A program made the translations under genes and the position numbers. Below the pieces are notes generated by a model. It did not search any database. It was not told the DNA's origin and worked only from the letters and a program-made list of their open reading frames with translations. Below are positions 1 to 5,823 of a stretch of 8,017 bases of DNA, one piece after another; within the stretch, counting starts at the first letter, position 1; each line of letters opens with the position of its first letter. Origin of the DNA: Ramlibacter sp. (GTDB lineage: Bacteria; Pseudomonadota; Gammaproteobacteria; Burkholderiales; Burkholderiaceae); the NCBI GenBank assembly GCA_014376915.1, contig JACMQP010000145.1, forward strand, positions 1-8,017. The letters are read 5' to 3'.

Positions 1-659
1 AGGCCACCGGTCAGCTTGCCGACCACCCTGTCCTTGTGGGCCTTGAGCATGGGCAGGTCCAGCTGCGGCTTGCCGTAGCTCACGCCAAGCGCCTCGAAGT
101 GGCTGACCTCGTCCATCACGGCCGCGACGTGCAACAGCGCCTTCGACGGGATGCAGCCGACGTTCAGGCAGACGCCGCCCAGCGTCGCGTAGCGTTCGAC
201 CAGCACAACTTTCAGGCCGAGGTCGGCCGCGCGGAAGGCAGCCGAATAGCCGCCGGGCCCGGCGCCGAGCACCAGCAGATCGCATTCGAGATCCGCGCCG
301 CCGGGACTGGAACTCTCAGGAGCGGCGGCCGGGGCCGCTGCCGCCGGCGAAGTCACTGGACCAGCAACCGCAACCGCTGCCTTCGGCTGATCGACCGGCT
401 GCCTGTCAGCGGCACCAGCCGCCGCTTCCAGCACCAGCAGCACGGACCCTTCCTTCACCTTGTCACCGATCTTGACCTTCAGCTCCCTGACCACGCCTGC
501 GTGGGTCGAGGGAATCTCCATCGACGCCTTGTCGCTCTCCACCGTGACCAGCGACTGCTCCGCCTTGATGGTATCGCCCGGTTGGACCAGCAGTTCGATC
601 ACCGCGACTTCATCGAAGTCGCCGATGTCCGGGACCTTGACTTCAACCAGGCTGCTCAT
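1..659 (-). CDS. lpdA: Dihydrolipoamide dehydrogenase (PDH E3) with N-terminal lipoyl domain, partial
   Basis: This is the first 219 complete codons of E3; the C-terminal part lies beyond the left edge. E3 is the cytoplasmic FAD flavoenzyme that reoxidises dihydrolipoyl groups of the E2 core and passes electrons to NAD+. Residues 3-79 form a lipoyl domain with ESDKAS around the lipoylation lysine K44. An Ala/Pro-rich linker (about 80-120) follows. The flavoprotein then begins, with the FAD-binding GAGPGG at 132-137 and the redox disulfide motif CLNVGC (C164 and C169). The ATG overlaps the stop of the upstream peptidase gene as ATGA, and only a weak GAAG precedes it, so translational coupling is likely. 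Lipoyl-domain E3 (often called pdhL or lpdA) is known from PDH clusters of Ralstonia/Cupriavidus-like bacteria and Neisseria. The operon position assigns it to PDH rather than 2-oxoglutarate dehydrogenase. The NAD-binding and dimerisation domains cannot be judged here. Confidence 0.95.
   Translation of the reverse strand, partial: MSSLVEVKVPDIGDFDEVAVIELLVQPGDTIKAEQSLVTVESDKASMEIPSTHAGVVRELKVKIGDKVKEGSVLLVLEAAAGAADRQPVDQPKAAVAVAGPVTSPAAAAPAAAPESSSPGGADLECDLLVLGAGPGGYSAAFRAADLGLKVVLVERYATLGGVCLNVGCIPSKALLHVAAVMDEVSHFEALGVSYGKPQLDLPMLKAHKDRVVGKLTGG
423..653 (-). repeat. Lipoyl domain repeat 3 (N-terminus of lpdA)
   Basis: The third lipoyl-domain block is fused to E3 (residues 3-79, lysine K44). 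The protein is nearly identical to the AceF domains over the lipoylation hairpin ([11 protein letters not shown]). The DNA is more diverged than the two AceF copies are from each other, for example THAGVVREL where AceF has SAAGVVKE. Confidence 0.88.
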
Positions 660-1246
660 TTGGCTTCTTTCATCTTGACCGTGAACACGTCGGCCGGGCC
701 AGCGGAGTTGCGGTCGAACTCGCAGCCGGCGGCAATGCCGGCCTCGGCCACCTCCTTCGCGGTCCTTGCCTTGCCGTAAGTTGCGTGCATCGCGCCGAGG
801 GCGAAGCTGCGGCCCGAACCGATGCCCCAGAACTCCTTGAATTCGAACACCTCGCGGTAGCTGTACAGCCCGTAGATGCCGGTGGCGTTGGCGATCACCA
901 CGCTGAACTGGCTGGACTCGTACGGGTCGCTGTCCTCCTCTTTGGTCTGCAGGAAAAAGTTGTCCTTCAGGTATGGATGGAGCTTGGTGAACGTGTCGAA
1001 CACCTCGTCCTTGCTGCAAAGCTTGAGGATCTCGCGTGGCATCGATGCCATCGCCTTGCGCAGCACCGGGAAATGGGCGACGGTGCCGGCCATTCCGATG
1101 AAGCTGGGCCCAGTGTCCGTTTCCACCTGGAAGATCTTGGTGTTGTCCTCGAACCGGTGCGCCAGCCGCGTGTCGCCAAAGGTCACCAGGGTGTCGGCGG
1201 CAATCGCGATCTGGCCCGCCTTGCGTACTACTACAACAGTCGTCAT
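656..1246 (-). CDS. HslV-like Ntn-hydrolase threonine peptidase, BPH (betaproteobacteria proteasome homologue) type
   Basis: This 196-residue protein belongs to the proteasome beta-subunit/HslV superfamily of self-compartmentalising peptidases. It starts [12 protein letters not shown], so removing Met1 would expose the nucleophile Thr2 (mature Thr1) without a propeptide. Other HslV-like landmarks are Asp18 in IAADT, Lys37 in DNTKIF (the likely active-site lysine), the FIGMAG strand at 49-54, and GIGSG at 141-145 with Ser144. It is about 20 residues longer than HslV; the extra length includes an acidic stretch near 101-110 ([10 protein letters not shown]). I assign it to BPH rather than HslV because of this insert, the sequence around [14 protein letters not shown], and the absence of an adjacent hslU. 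From memory of the family, BPH forms a double ring of seven-subunit rings, and its substrates and partner ATPase are not established. The gene lies 17 bp after aceF and overlaps lpdA by 4 bp. A GGAG at 1256-1259, 9 nt upstream, supports the ATG. A role in PDH turnover is only inference. Confidence 0.9.
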   Translation of the reverse strand: MTTVVVVRKAGQIAIAADTLVTFGDTRLAHRFEDNTKIFQVETDTGPSFIGMAGTVAHFPVLRKAMASMPREILKLCSKDEVFDTFTKLHPYLKDNFFLQTKEEDSDPYESSQFSVVIANATGIYGLYSYREVFEFKEFWGIGSGRSFALGAMHATYGKARTAKEVAEAGIAAGCEFDRNSAGPADVFTVKMKEAK

Positions 1247-1263
1247 TCAGCGCAGCTCCGTCG

Positions 1264-2919
1264 TCACAGCAGGACCCGGCGGAAGTCCGCCAGGACGGCG
1301 CCCAGGTAGGCGTTGAACCGCGCGGCGGCCGCACCGTCGATGACGCGGTGGTCGTACGACAGCGACAGCGGCAGGATCAGCCGGGGGACGAACTGCTTGC
1401 CGTCCCAGACCGGCTTCATCGCGCTCTTGGAGAGGCCCAGGATGGCGAGCTCGGGCGCGTTGATGATTGGCGTGAAATGGGTGCCGCCGATGCCGCCCAG
1501 CGAGCTGATCGAGAAGCAGCCACCGGTCATGTCGGCCGGGGCCATCTTGCCGTCGCGCGCTTTCTTGGCAAGGTCGCCCATCTCCTGGCTGATCTGCAAC
1601 ACACCCTTCTTGTCGGCCTCGCGCAGCACCGGGACCACCAAACCGCTGGGCGTGTCGGCCGCGAAGCCGATGTTGTAGTACTGCTTGAACACCAGCTGGT
1701 CGCCGTCGAGGCTGGCGTTGAAGTCGGGGAATTTCTTCAGCGCCGAGACCACCGCCCGGATCACGAAGGCCAGCATCGTCACCTTGATGCCGGACTTCTC
1801 GTTCTCCTTGTTGGTGGCCACGCGGAAGGCCTCCAGCTCGGTGATGTCCGCTTCGTCGTTGTTGGTGACGTGCGGGATCATCACCCAGTTGCGGTGCAGG
1901 TTGGCGCCGCTGATCTTCTTGATCCGCGACAGGTCCCTGCGCTCCACCGGGCCGAACCTGGTGAAGTCCACCTTGGGCCAGGGCAGCAGGTCGAGGCCCG
2001 CGCCGCCGCCGCCGGCTGGCGCCTTGACGGCGGCCGCCTGGGTCTGCGCCTCGCCCTTCATCACCGAGCGGGTGAAGTTCTGGACGTCCTCCTGGGTGAT
2101 CCGGGCCTTTGGGCCCGACCCCGTCACTTCGTGGAGCGGCACGCCGAGTTCGCGCGCGAACTTGCGCACCGACGGCGAAGCGTGCGGCAGCGCGCCGGTA
2201 AGCGCGACCGGATCGTGCGGCGGCAGTGCCGCGGTCGGGATCGTGCGCTCCGGTGCGGACACAGGAGCAGGACTTGCTCCCTCTCCCCCCGCAGCGGAGG
2301 GTTGGGGTGGGGGCGAGCCATCTTGCACCGAAGGGGCTCCGGTTGCAGTGCCTTCGAGCACCGCAACCAGATCCCCGATGTTGACCTTGTCACCCAGCTT
2401 GACCTTCAGTTCCTTGACGACGCCGGCGGCCGACGAGGGAATCTCCATCGAAGCCTTGTCGGATTCCACCGTCAGCAGGGACTGTTCGGCCTTCACCGTA
2501 TCGCCGGGCTTGACCAGCAGCTCGATCACCGCAACGTCCTTGAAGTCGCCGATGTCGGGCACGTGGACTTCGACCAAGCCCGCGGCCACAGCCGGCGCAG
2601 CTGCAGGAGCGGCTGGCGCCGTCGGCGCACTGGCTGCGGCCGGCGTCGACACGGGGACCGCGGCAGCAGGGGCAGCAGCGGCGGCGCTTTCCAGCATCAA
2701 CAGCACCGACCCCTGTCTGACCTTGTCGCCGAGCTTGATCTTCACCTCTTTCACGACGCCTGCCGCCGACGAGGGGATCTCCATCGACGCCTTGTCGGAT
2801 TCCACCGTGACCAGGGACTGTTCGGCCTTCACCGTGTCGCCGGGCTTGACGAGCAGTTCGATGACCGAAACCTCGTCGAAGTCCCCGATGTCGGGGACTT
2901 TCACTTCAATCAATGCCAT
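1264..2919 (-). CDS. aceF: Dihydrolipoamide acetyltransferase (PDH E2), two lipoyl domains
   Basis: This 551-residue protein is the structural core of PDH; it transfers acetyl groups from lipoyl-lysine to CoA. Two N-terminal lipoyl domains (about 1-77 and 115-190) each carry ESDKAS, with lipoylation lysines K43 and K155. Ala/Pro-rich linkers (78-114 and 191-244) serve as swinging arms. The peripheral subunit-binding domain is about 245-282 ([14 protein letters not shown] and [13 protein letters not shown]). A Gly/Ala-rich linker leads into the acetyltransferase domain (about 310-551), with the catalytic DHRVIDG near the C-terminus (H524 and D528). The frame stays open 34 codons further upstream, to 3021, but that extension overlaps the end of aceE and is basic and low-quality. 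The ATG at 2919 begins directly with [12 protein letters not shown] and has a GGAG 9 nt upstream. The gene follows aceE by 40 bp. The second linker contains a repeat-like GC-rich insert. E. coli E2 has three lipoyl domains, so two is the shorter variant. Confidence 0.97.
   Translation of the reverse strand: MALIEVKVPDIGDFDEVSVIELLVKPGDTVKAEQSLVTVESDKASMEIPSSAAGVVKEVKIKLGDKVRQGSVLLMLESAAAAAPAAAVPVSTPAAASAPTAPAAPAAAPAVAAGLVEVHVPDIGDFKDVAVIELLVKPGDTVKAEQSLLTVESDKASMEIPSSAAGVVKELKVKLGDKVNIGDLVAVLEGTATGAPSVQDGSPPPQPSAAGGEGASPAPVSAPERTIPTAALPPHDPVALTGALPHASPSVRKFARELGVPLHEVTGSGPKARITQEDVQNFTRSVMKGEAQTQAAAVKAPAGGGGAGLDLLPWPKVDFTRFGPVERRDLSRIKKISGANLHRNWVMIPHVTNNDEADITELEAFRVATNKENEKSGIKVTMLAFVIRAVVSALKKFPDFNASLDGDQLVFKQYYNIGFAADTPSGLVVPVLREADKKGVLQISQEMGDLAKKARDGKMAPADMTGGCFSISSLGGIGGTHFTPIINAPELAILGLSKSAMKPVWDGKQFVPRLILPLSLSYDHRVIDGAAAARFNAYLGAVLADFRRVLL
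2277..2313. repeat. GC-rich imperfect inverted-repeat element inside the aceF linker
   Basis: On the plus strand the block begins CTCCCTCTCCCC and ends GAGGGTTGGGGTGGGGG. CCCTC at 2279-2283 pairs with GAGGG at 2297-2301. This layout resembles dispersed repeats of the form 'CCCTCTCCCC...GGGGAGAGGGTTGGGGTGAGGG' that I recall from many proteobacterial genomes. It is translated in frame on the minus strand as part of the E2 linker (around residues 202-215, [12 protein letters not shown]), where sequence is poorly constrained. The family identity is from memory and the stem is degenerate. Confidence 0.5.
2350..2577 (-). repeat. Lipoyl domain repeat 2 (aceF)
   Basis: The second lipoyl-domain block encodes AceF residues 115-190, with lipoylation lysine K155. 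Its near-identity to block 1 at the DNA level, including silent positions, suggests recent duplication or ongoing gene conversion. Confidence 0.9.
2689..2919 (-). repeat. Lipoyl domain repeat 1 (aceF)
   Basis: This is the first of three homologous lipoyl-domain coding blocks in the window. Within it, 2768-2862 aligns without gaps to 2432-2526 with about 7 mismatches in 95 bases, counted by eye. The lipoylation lysine is K43 of AceF. Confidence 0.9.
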
Positions 2920-2959
2920 GTTCTTGTGCTCCGGGTCGGCTCTTATTTTTTTCCAGCGA

Positions 2960-5665
2960 TCAAGCGTACAGCGGATTGATCTTGTCCGCCTTGATGTTGT
3001 ACTTTCCGATCGCCTCGGCAACCCGCGCCGCCGGCACCGTTCCCTCTTCGCTCAACGCCTTGAGCGCGGCGACGACGATGTAGTGGCGGTTGATCTCGAA
3101 GTGCTCGCGCAGCTTGCTGCGGAAGTCGCTGCGGCCGAAGCCATCGGTGCCCAGCACCTTGTAGGTCCGGCCCTTGGGGATGTATGAGCGAATCTGCTCG
3201 GCGAAGGCTTTGATGTAATCGGTGGAGGCCACGACCGGTCCGGCATGCTTTTCGAGTTGCTGGGCGACGAACGAGACACGCGGCGCCTGGGTCGGGTGCA
3301 ACAGGTTGTAGCGCTCAGCATCCTGGCCGTCGCGCGCCAGCTCGTTGAAGCTGGGGCAGCTCCAGACGTTGGCCGCCACGCCCCAATCCTTCTCGAGCAG
3401 TTCCTGCGCGGCGATCGATTCGCGCAGGATCGTTCCCGAACCTAGCAGCTGCACGCGCGGGGTGAGCCGGGAGCCTTCCTTGAACAGGTACATGCCCTTG
3501 ATGATCTGCTGCTCGGTGCCCGCCTGCAGGCCGGGCATCGGGTAGTTTTCGTTCAGCAGAGTGAGGTAGTAGAAGACGTTCTCCTGCTTCTCGACCATGC
3601 GCTTGAGCCCGTGCTGCATGATCACCGCGACTTCGTGGGCAAAAGTCGGGTCGTAGCTGACGCAGTTGGGGATGGTGCTGGCCAGGACTTGGCTGTGGCC
3701 ATCCTCGTGCTGCAGGCCCTCGCCATTGAGCGTCGTGCGCCCGGACGTGCCACCGAGCAGGAAGCCCCGCGCCTGCATGTCGCCCGCGGCCCATGCCAGG
3801 TCGCCGATGCGCTGGAAGCCGAACATCGAGTAGTAGACGTAGAACGGCACCATGATCCGGTTGCTGGTCGAGTAAGACGTGGCGGCGGCGATCCAGCTGG
3901 CCATTCCGCCGGCCTCGTTGATCCCTTCCTGCAAGATCTGGCCGGACTGGTCTTCCTTGTAATACGAAACCTGGTCGCGGTCCTGCGGGGTGTACTGCTG
4001 GCCCGAGGGGTTGTAAATGCCGATCTGGCGGAACAGGCCTTCCATTCCGAAGGTGCGCGCCTCGTCGACCAGGATCGGTACCACGCGCGGTCCCAGCTCC
4101 TTGTCGCGCAGCAGCGCGGTGAGGACGCGCACGAATGCCTGTGTCGTGCTGATCTCGCGCCCTTCCGCGGTCGGATCCAGCACCGCCTTGAAGGCTTCCA
4201 GCGGCGGCACGTTCAACTTCTCGTCGGCCCTGGCGCGCCGCTTGGGAAGGTGGCCGCCGAGGGCTGCGCGCCTCTCGTGCAGGTACTTCATCTCCGGCGT
4301 GTGCTCCTCGGGCTTGTAGAACGGGATTTCGGCCAGCTTCTCGTCCGGGATCGGGATGTTGAAACGGTCGCGGAAGGTGCGGACGTCGTCGTCGGTCAGC
4401 TTCTTGGCCTGGTGCGCGATGTTGCGGCCTTCGCCGGCCTTGCCCATGCCGAAGCCCTTCACGGTCTTGATCAGGAGCACCGTGGGCTGGCCCTTGGTGT
4501 GGACGGCCTTGTGATAAGCGGCGTACACCTTCTGCGGGTCGTGGCCGCCGCGCTGCAGGCGCCAGATGTCTTCGTCGCTCATCTTCGCGACCATCTCCAG
4601 CGCCTTGGGGTGCTTGCCGAAGAAGTTCTTGCGCACGAATGCGCCGTCGTTGGCCTTCATGGCCTGGTAGTCGCCGTCGACCGTCTCCATCATGATCTTG
4701 CGCAGGATGCCTTCCTTGTCGCGGGCCAGCAGCGGGTCCCAATAGCTGCCCCAGATCAGCTTGATCACGTTCCAGCCGGCACCGCGGAACTCGCCTTCGA
4801 GTTCCTGGATGATCTTGCCGTTGCCCCGCACCGGTCCGTCGAGCCGCTGCAGGTTGCAATTGACAACAAAAATCAGGTTGTCGAGCTTCTCGCGCGTGGC
4901 CACGCCGATTGCGCCGAGGCTTTCGACCTCGTCCATCTCGCCGTCGCCGAGGAAAGCCCAGACCTTGCGGTTTTCGGTGTTGGCGATGCCGCGGGCATGC
5001 AGGTACTTGAGGAAGCGCGCCTGGTAGATCGCCATGAGCGGGCCGAGGCCCATCGACACCGTGGGGAACTGCCAGAACTCCGGCATCAACTTCGGATGCG
5101 GATAGCTGGAGATGCCCTTGCCGCCGACCTCCTGGCGGAAATTCAGCAGCTGTTCTTCGGTCAGGCGGCCTTCCAGGAAGGCCCGCGCGTAGATGCCGGG
5201 CGACGAATGGCCCTGGATGTAGAGGCAGTCGCCGCCGTGGTCGGCCGTCTCGCCGTGCCAGAAGTGGTTGAAGCCCGCACCGAACATGGTTGCCAGCGAG
5301 GCGAACGAGCTGATGTGGCCGCCCAGGTCGCCGCCGTCCTCAGGGTGCAGGCGATTGGCCTTCACGACCATCGCCATCGCGTTCCAGCGCATATAAGCGC
5401 GCAGGCGCTCCTCGATCTCCAGGTTGCCCGGGCAACGCTCCTCGTCTTGCGGCTCGATGGTATTGACGTAGCCGGTGTTGGCGGAGAACGGCGAGTCGAT
5501 GCCGTGCTGACGGGCTTCTTCGAGCAGTTGCTCGAGCAGGAAATGTCCGCGCTCCCGGCCTTCACTGGCGATGACAGCAGCCAGGGCATCGACCCATTCC
5601 CGGGTTTCCTGCTGGTCGGGATCGCTGGCTGCGCCGCCGAACATGTTCTCGGGCTGTGCTGACAT
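2960..5665 (-). CDS. aceE: Pyruvate dehydrogenase E1 component, homodimeric type
   Basis: This 901-residue protein (E. coli AceE is 887) decarboxylates pyruvate with thiamine diphosphate and reductively acetylates the lipoyl arms of E2. It is collinear with the E. coli enzyme throughout, as recalled. The thiamine diphosphate/Mg motif is GDGEMDE at 240-246, followed by NCNLQ (N271 and Q273); D241, N271 and Q273 match the metal ligands. The conserved histidines H117 (LGGHISS) and H153 (QGHSSPG) match the catalytic-loop positions of the family. Later conserved blocks include DEARTFGMEGLFRQIGIY, YYSMFGFQRIGDL, GGTSGRTTLNGEGLQHEDGH and LGTDGFGRSDFR. The start is supported by an AAGGAG 5 nt upstream. 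It is the first gene of the operon and lies divergent from the histidine kinase gene, with 158 bp between the start codons. No frameshift or missing motif was seen. Confidence 0.98.
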   Translation of the reverse strand: MSAQPENMFGGAASDPDQQETREWVDALAAVIASEGRERGHFLLEQLLEEARQHGIDSPFSANTGYVNTIEPQDEERCPGNLEIEERLRAYMRWNAMAMVVKANRLHPEDGGDLGGHISSFASLATMFGAGFNHFWHGETADHGGDCLYIQGHSSPGIYARAFLEGRLTEEQLLNFRQEVGGKGISSYPHPKLMPEFWQFPTVSMGLGPLMAIYQARFLKYLHARGIANTENRKVWAFLGDGEMDEVESLGAIGVATREKLDNLIFVVNCNLQRLDGPVRGNGKIIQELEGEFRGAGWNVIKLIWGSYWDPLLARDKEGILRKIMMETVDGDYQAMKANDGAFVRKNFFGKHPKALEMVAKMSDEDIWRLQRGGHDPQKVYAAYHKAVHTKGQPTVLLIKTVKGFGMGKAGEGRNIAHQAKKLTDDDVRTFRDRFNIPIPDEKLAEIPFYKPEEHTPEMKYLHERRAALGGHLPKRRARADEKLNVPPLEAFKAVLDPTAEGREISTTQAFVRVLTALLRDKELGPRVVPILVDEARTFGMEGLFRQIGIYNPSGQQYTPQDRDQVSYYKEDQSGQILQEGINEAGGMASWIAAATSYSTSNRIMVPFYVYYSMFGFQRIGDLAWAAGDMQARGFLLGGTSGRTTLNGEGLQHEDGHSQVLASTIPNCVSYDPTFAHEVAVIMQHGLKRMVEKQENVFYYLTLLNENYPMPGLQAGTEQQIIKGMYLFKEGSRLTPRVQLLGSGTILRESIAAQELLEKDWGVAANVWSCPSFNELARDGQDAERYNLLHPTQAPRVSFVAQQLEKHAGPVVASTDYIKAFAEQIRSYIPKGRTYKVLGTDGFGRSDFRSKLREHFEINRHYIVVAALKALSEEGTVPAARVAEAIGKYNIKADKINPLYA

Positions 5666-5670
5666 GATGT

Positions 5671-5676
5671 CTCCTT
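5671..5676 (-). promoter_or_regulatory. Ribosome binding site of aceE
   Basis: AAGGAG lies 5 nt before the aceE ATG on the minus strand. It is the strongest Shine-Dalgarno match at any start in the window and fixes the aceE start at 5665. Confidence 0.85.
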
Positions 5677-5698
5677 GTTCTGGGGCTGGCGTAATTTA

Positions 5699-5715
5699 GT
5701 ACGGCGTTCCCGTAC
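5699..5715. other. Short inverted repeat GTACGG-CGTTC-CCGTAC in the aceE leader
   Basis: A perfect 6-bp stem has a 5-base spacer and lies just downstream of the predicted aceE transcript start. It could be an operator or a leader hairpin. No U-run follows on either strand, so it does not look like an intrinsic terminator. Confidence 0.35.
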
Positions 5716-5731
5716 GCGACGAAAGTGTCGC
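5716..5731. other. Short inverted repeat GCGAC-GAAAGT-GTCGC overlapping the candidate aceE -10
   Basis: A 5-bp stem with a 6-base spacer directly abuts the neighbouring inverted repeat. It overlaps the GACACT proposed as -10. If the promoter call is right, a protein bound here would block RNA polymerase. Its short length makes chance occurrence plausible. Confidence 0.25.
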
Positions 5732-5752
5732 ACAGAATTTCTATGATTTCAA
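5724..5752 (-). promoter_or_regulatory. Candidate sigma70-type promoter of the aceE operon
   Basis: Read on the minus strand, TTGAAA (5752-5747, five of six to TTGACA) is followed after 17 bp by GACACT (5729-5724, only three of six to TATAAT). This would place the transcript start near 5717 and leave a leader of about 50 nt before aceE. The -35 and spacing are good and the -10 is poor. A TAAATT at 5698-5693 is an alternative -10, but without a suitable -35. Confidence 0.35.
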
Positions 5753-5771
5753 ATGGTGCCGTGCGATTTCA
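5745..5771. repeat. Direct repeat GATTTCA, two copies 20 bp apart
   Basis: GATTTCA occurs at 5745-5751 and 5765-5771, about two helical turns apart and so on the same DNA face. The first copy overlaps the candidate aceE -35 element and the second overlaps the palindrome. This suits tandem sites for a response regulator, but short repeats in AT-rich DNA can arise by chance. Confidence 0.35.
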
Positions 5772-5780
5772 TATTATGAA
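5768..5780. promoter_or_regulatory. Perfect 13-bp palindrome TTCATA-T-TATGAA, possible operator
   Basis: Two 6-base half-sites are separated by one base in the AT-rich region between the divergent starts. The palindrome sits upstream of the candidate aceE promoter and about 44 bp before the kinase start. An outer pair, GTGCCG (5756-5761) and CGGCAC (5783-5788), flanks it, slightly off-centre. A dimeric regulator could bind here; none is identified. It does not match the E. coli PdhR site as I recall it. Confidence 0.4.
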
Positions 5781-5809
5781 TTCGGCACGGAACGATTGAC
5801 CGCATCGCC

Positions 5810-5815
5810 TACACT
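5810..5815 (+). promoter_or_regulatory. Possible -10 element (TACACT) close to the kinase start
   Basis: TACACT (four of six to TATAAT) ends 8 bp before the kinase ATG at 5824, so transcription would begin at or within a few bases of the ATG. That would make the mRNA leaderless or nearly so, consistent with the missing Shine-Dalgarno sequence. No good -35 lies 16-18 bp upstream; the TTGACC at 5796-5801 is too close. Confidence 0.3.
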
Positions 5816-5823
5816 CACGCTTC

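Noticed and set aside
36..1316. Plus-strand open frames opposite lpdA and the peptidase gene
   Set aside because: The opposite strand encodes a lipoyl domain, an FAD-binding motif and an Ntn-hydrolase with clear conserved residues. The plus-strand translations have none.
2941..2959. A/T run between aceE and aceF as a possible terminator
   Set aside because: A run of seven A on the transcribed sense strand is not preceded by a GC-rich hairpin and would not give a U-tract in the operon mRNA. The genes are only 40 bp apart and functionally linked.
2920..3021. Upstream extension of aceF to an ATG at 3021
   Set aside because: The extra 34 residues are basic and non-conserved, overlap the aceE C-terminus, and have no lipoyl-domain homology. 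The ATG at 2919 has a Shine-Dalgarno sequence and begins exactly at the domain.
1348..3187. Two long plus-strand open frames (543 and 500 codons) opposite aceF
   Set aside because: Both mirror the aceF lipoyl and linker repeats in other frames, show no domain of their own, and overlap each other. They are shadows.
3315..4859. Minus-strand open frame of 514 codons inside aceE in another frame
   Set aside because: Its composition is Arg/Ala/Gly/Pro-rich with no motif, and it overlaps the conserved catalytic part of aceE in a different frame.
3611..5662. Long plus-strand open frame (683 codons) opposite aceE
   Set aside because: It lies wholly antisense to an intact aceE that matches its family throughout. 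Its translation is low-complexity and rich in Arg, Ala, Val and Leu with no recognisable motif, as expected from the reverse frame of high-GC coding DNA.
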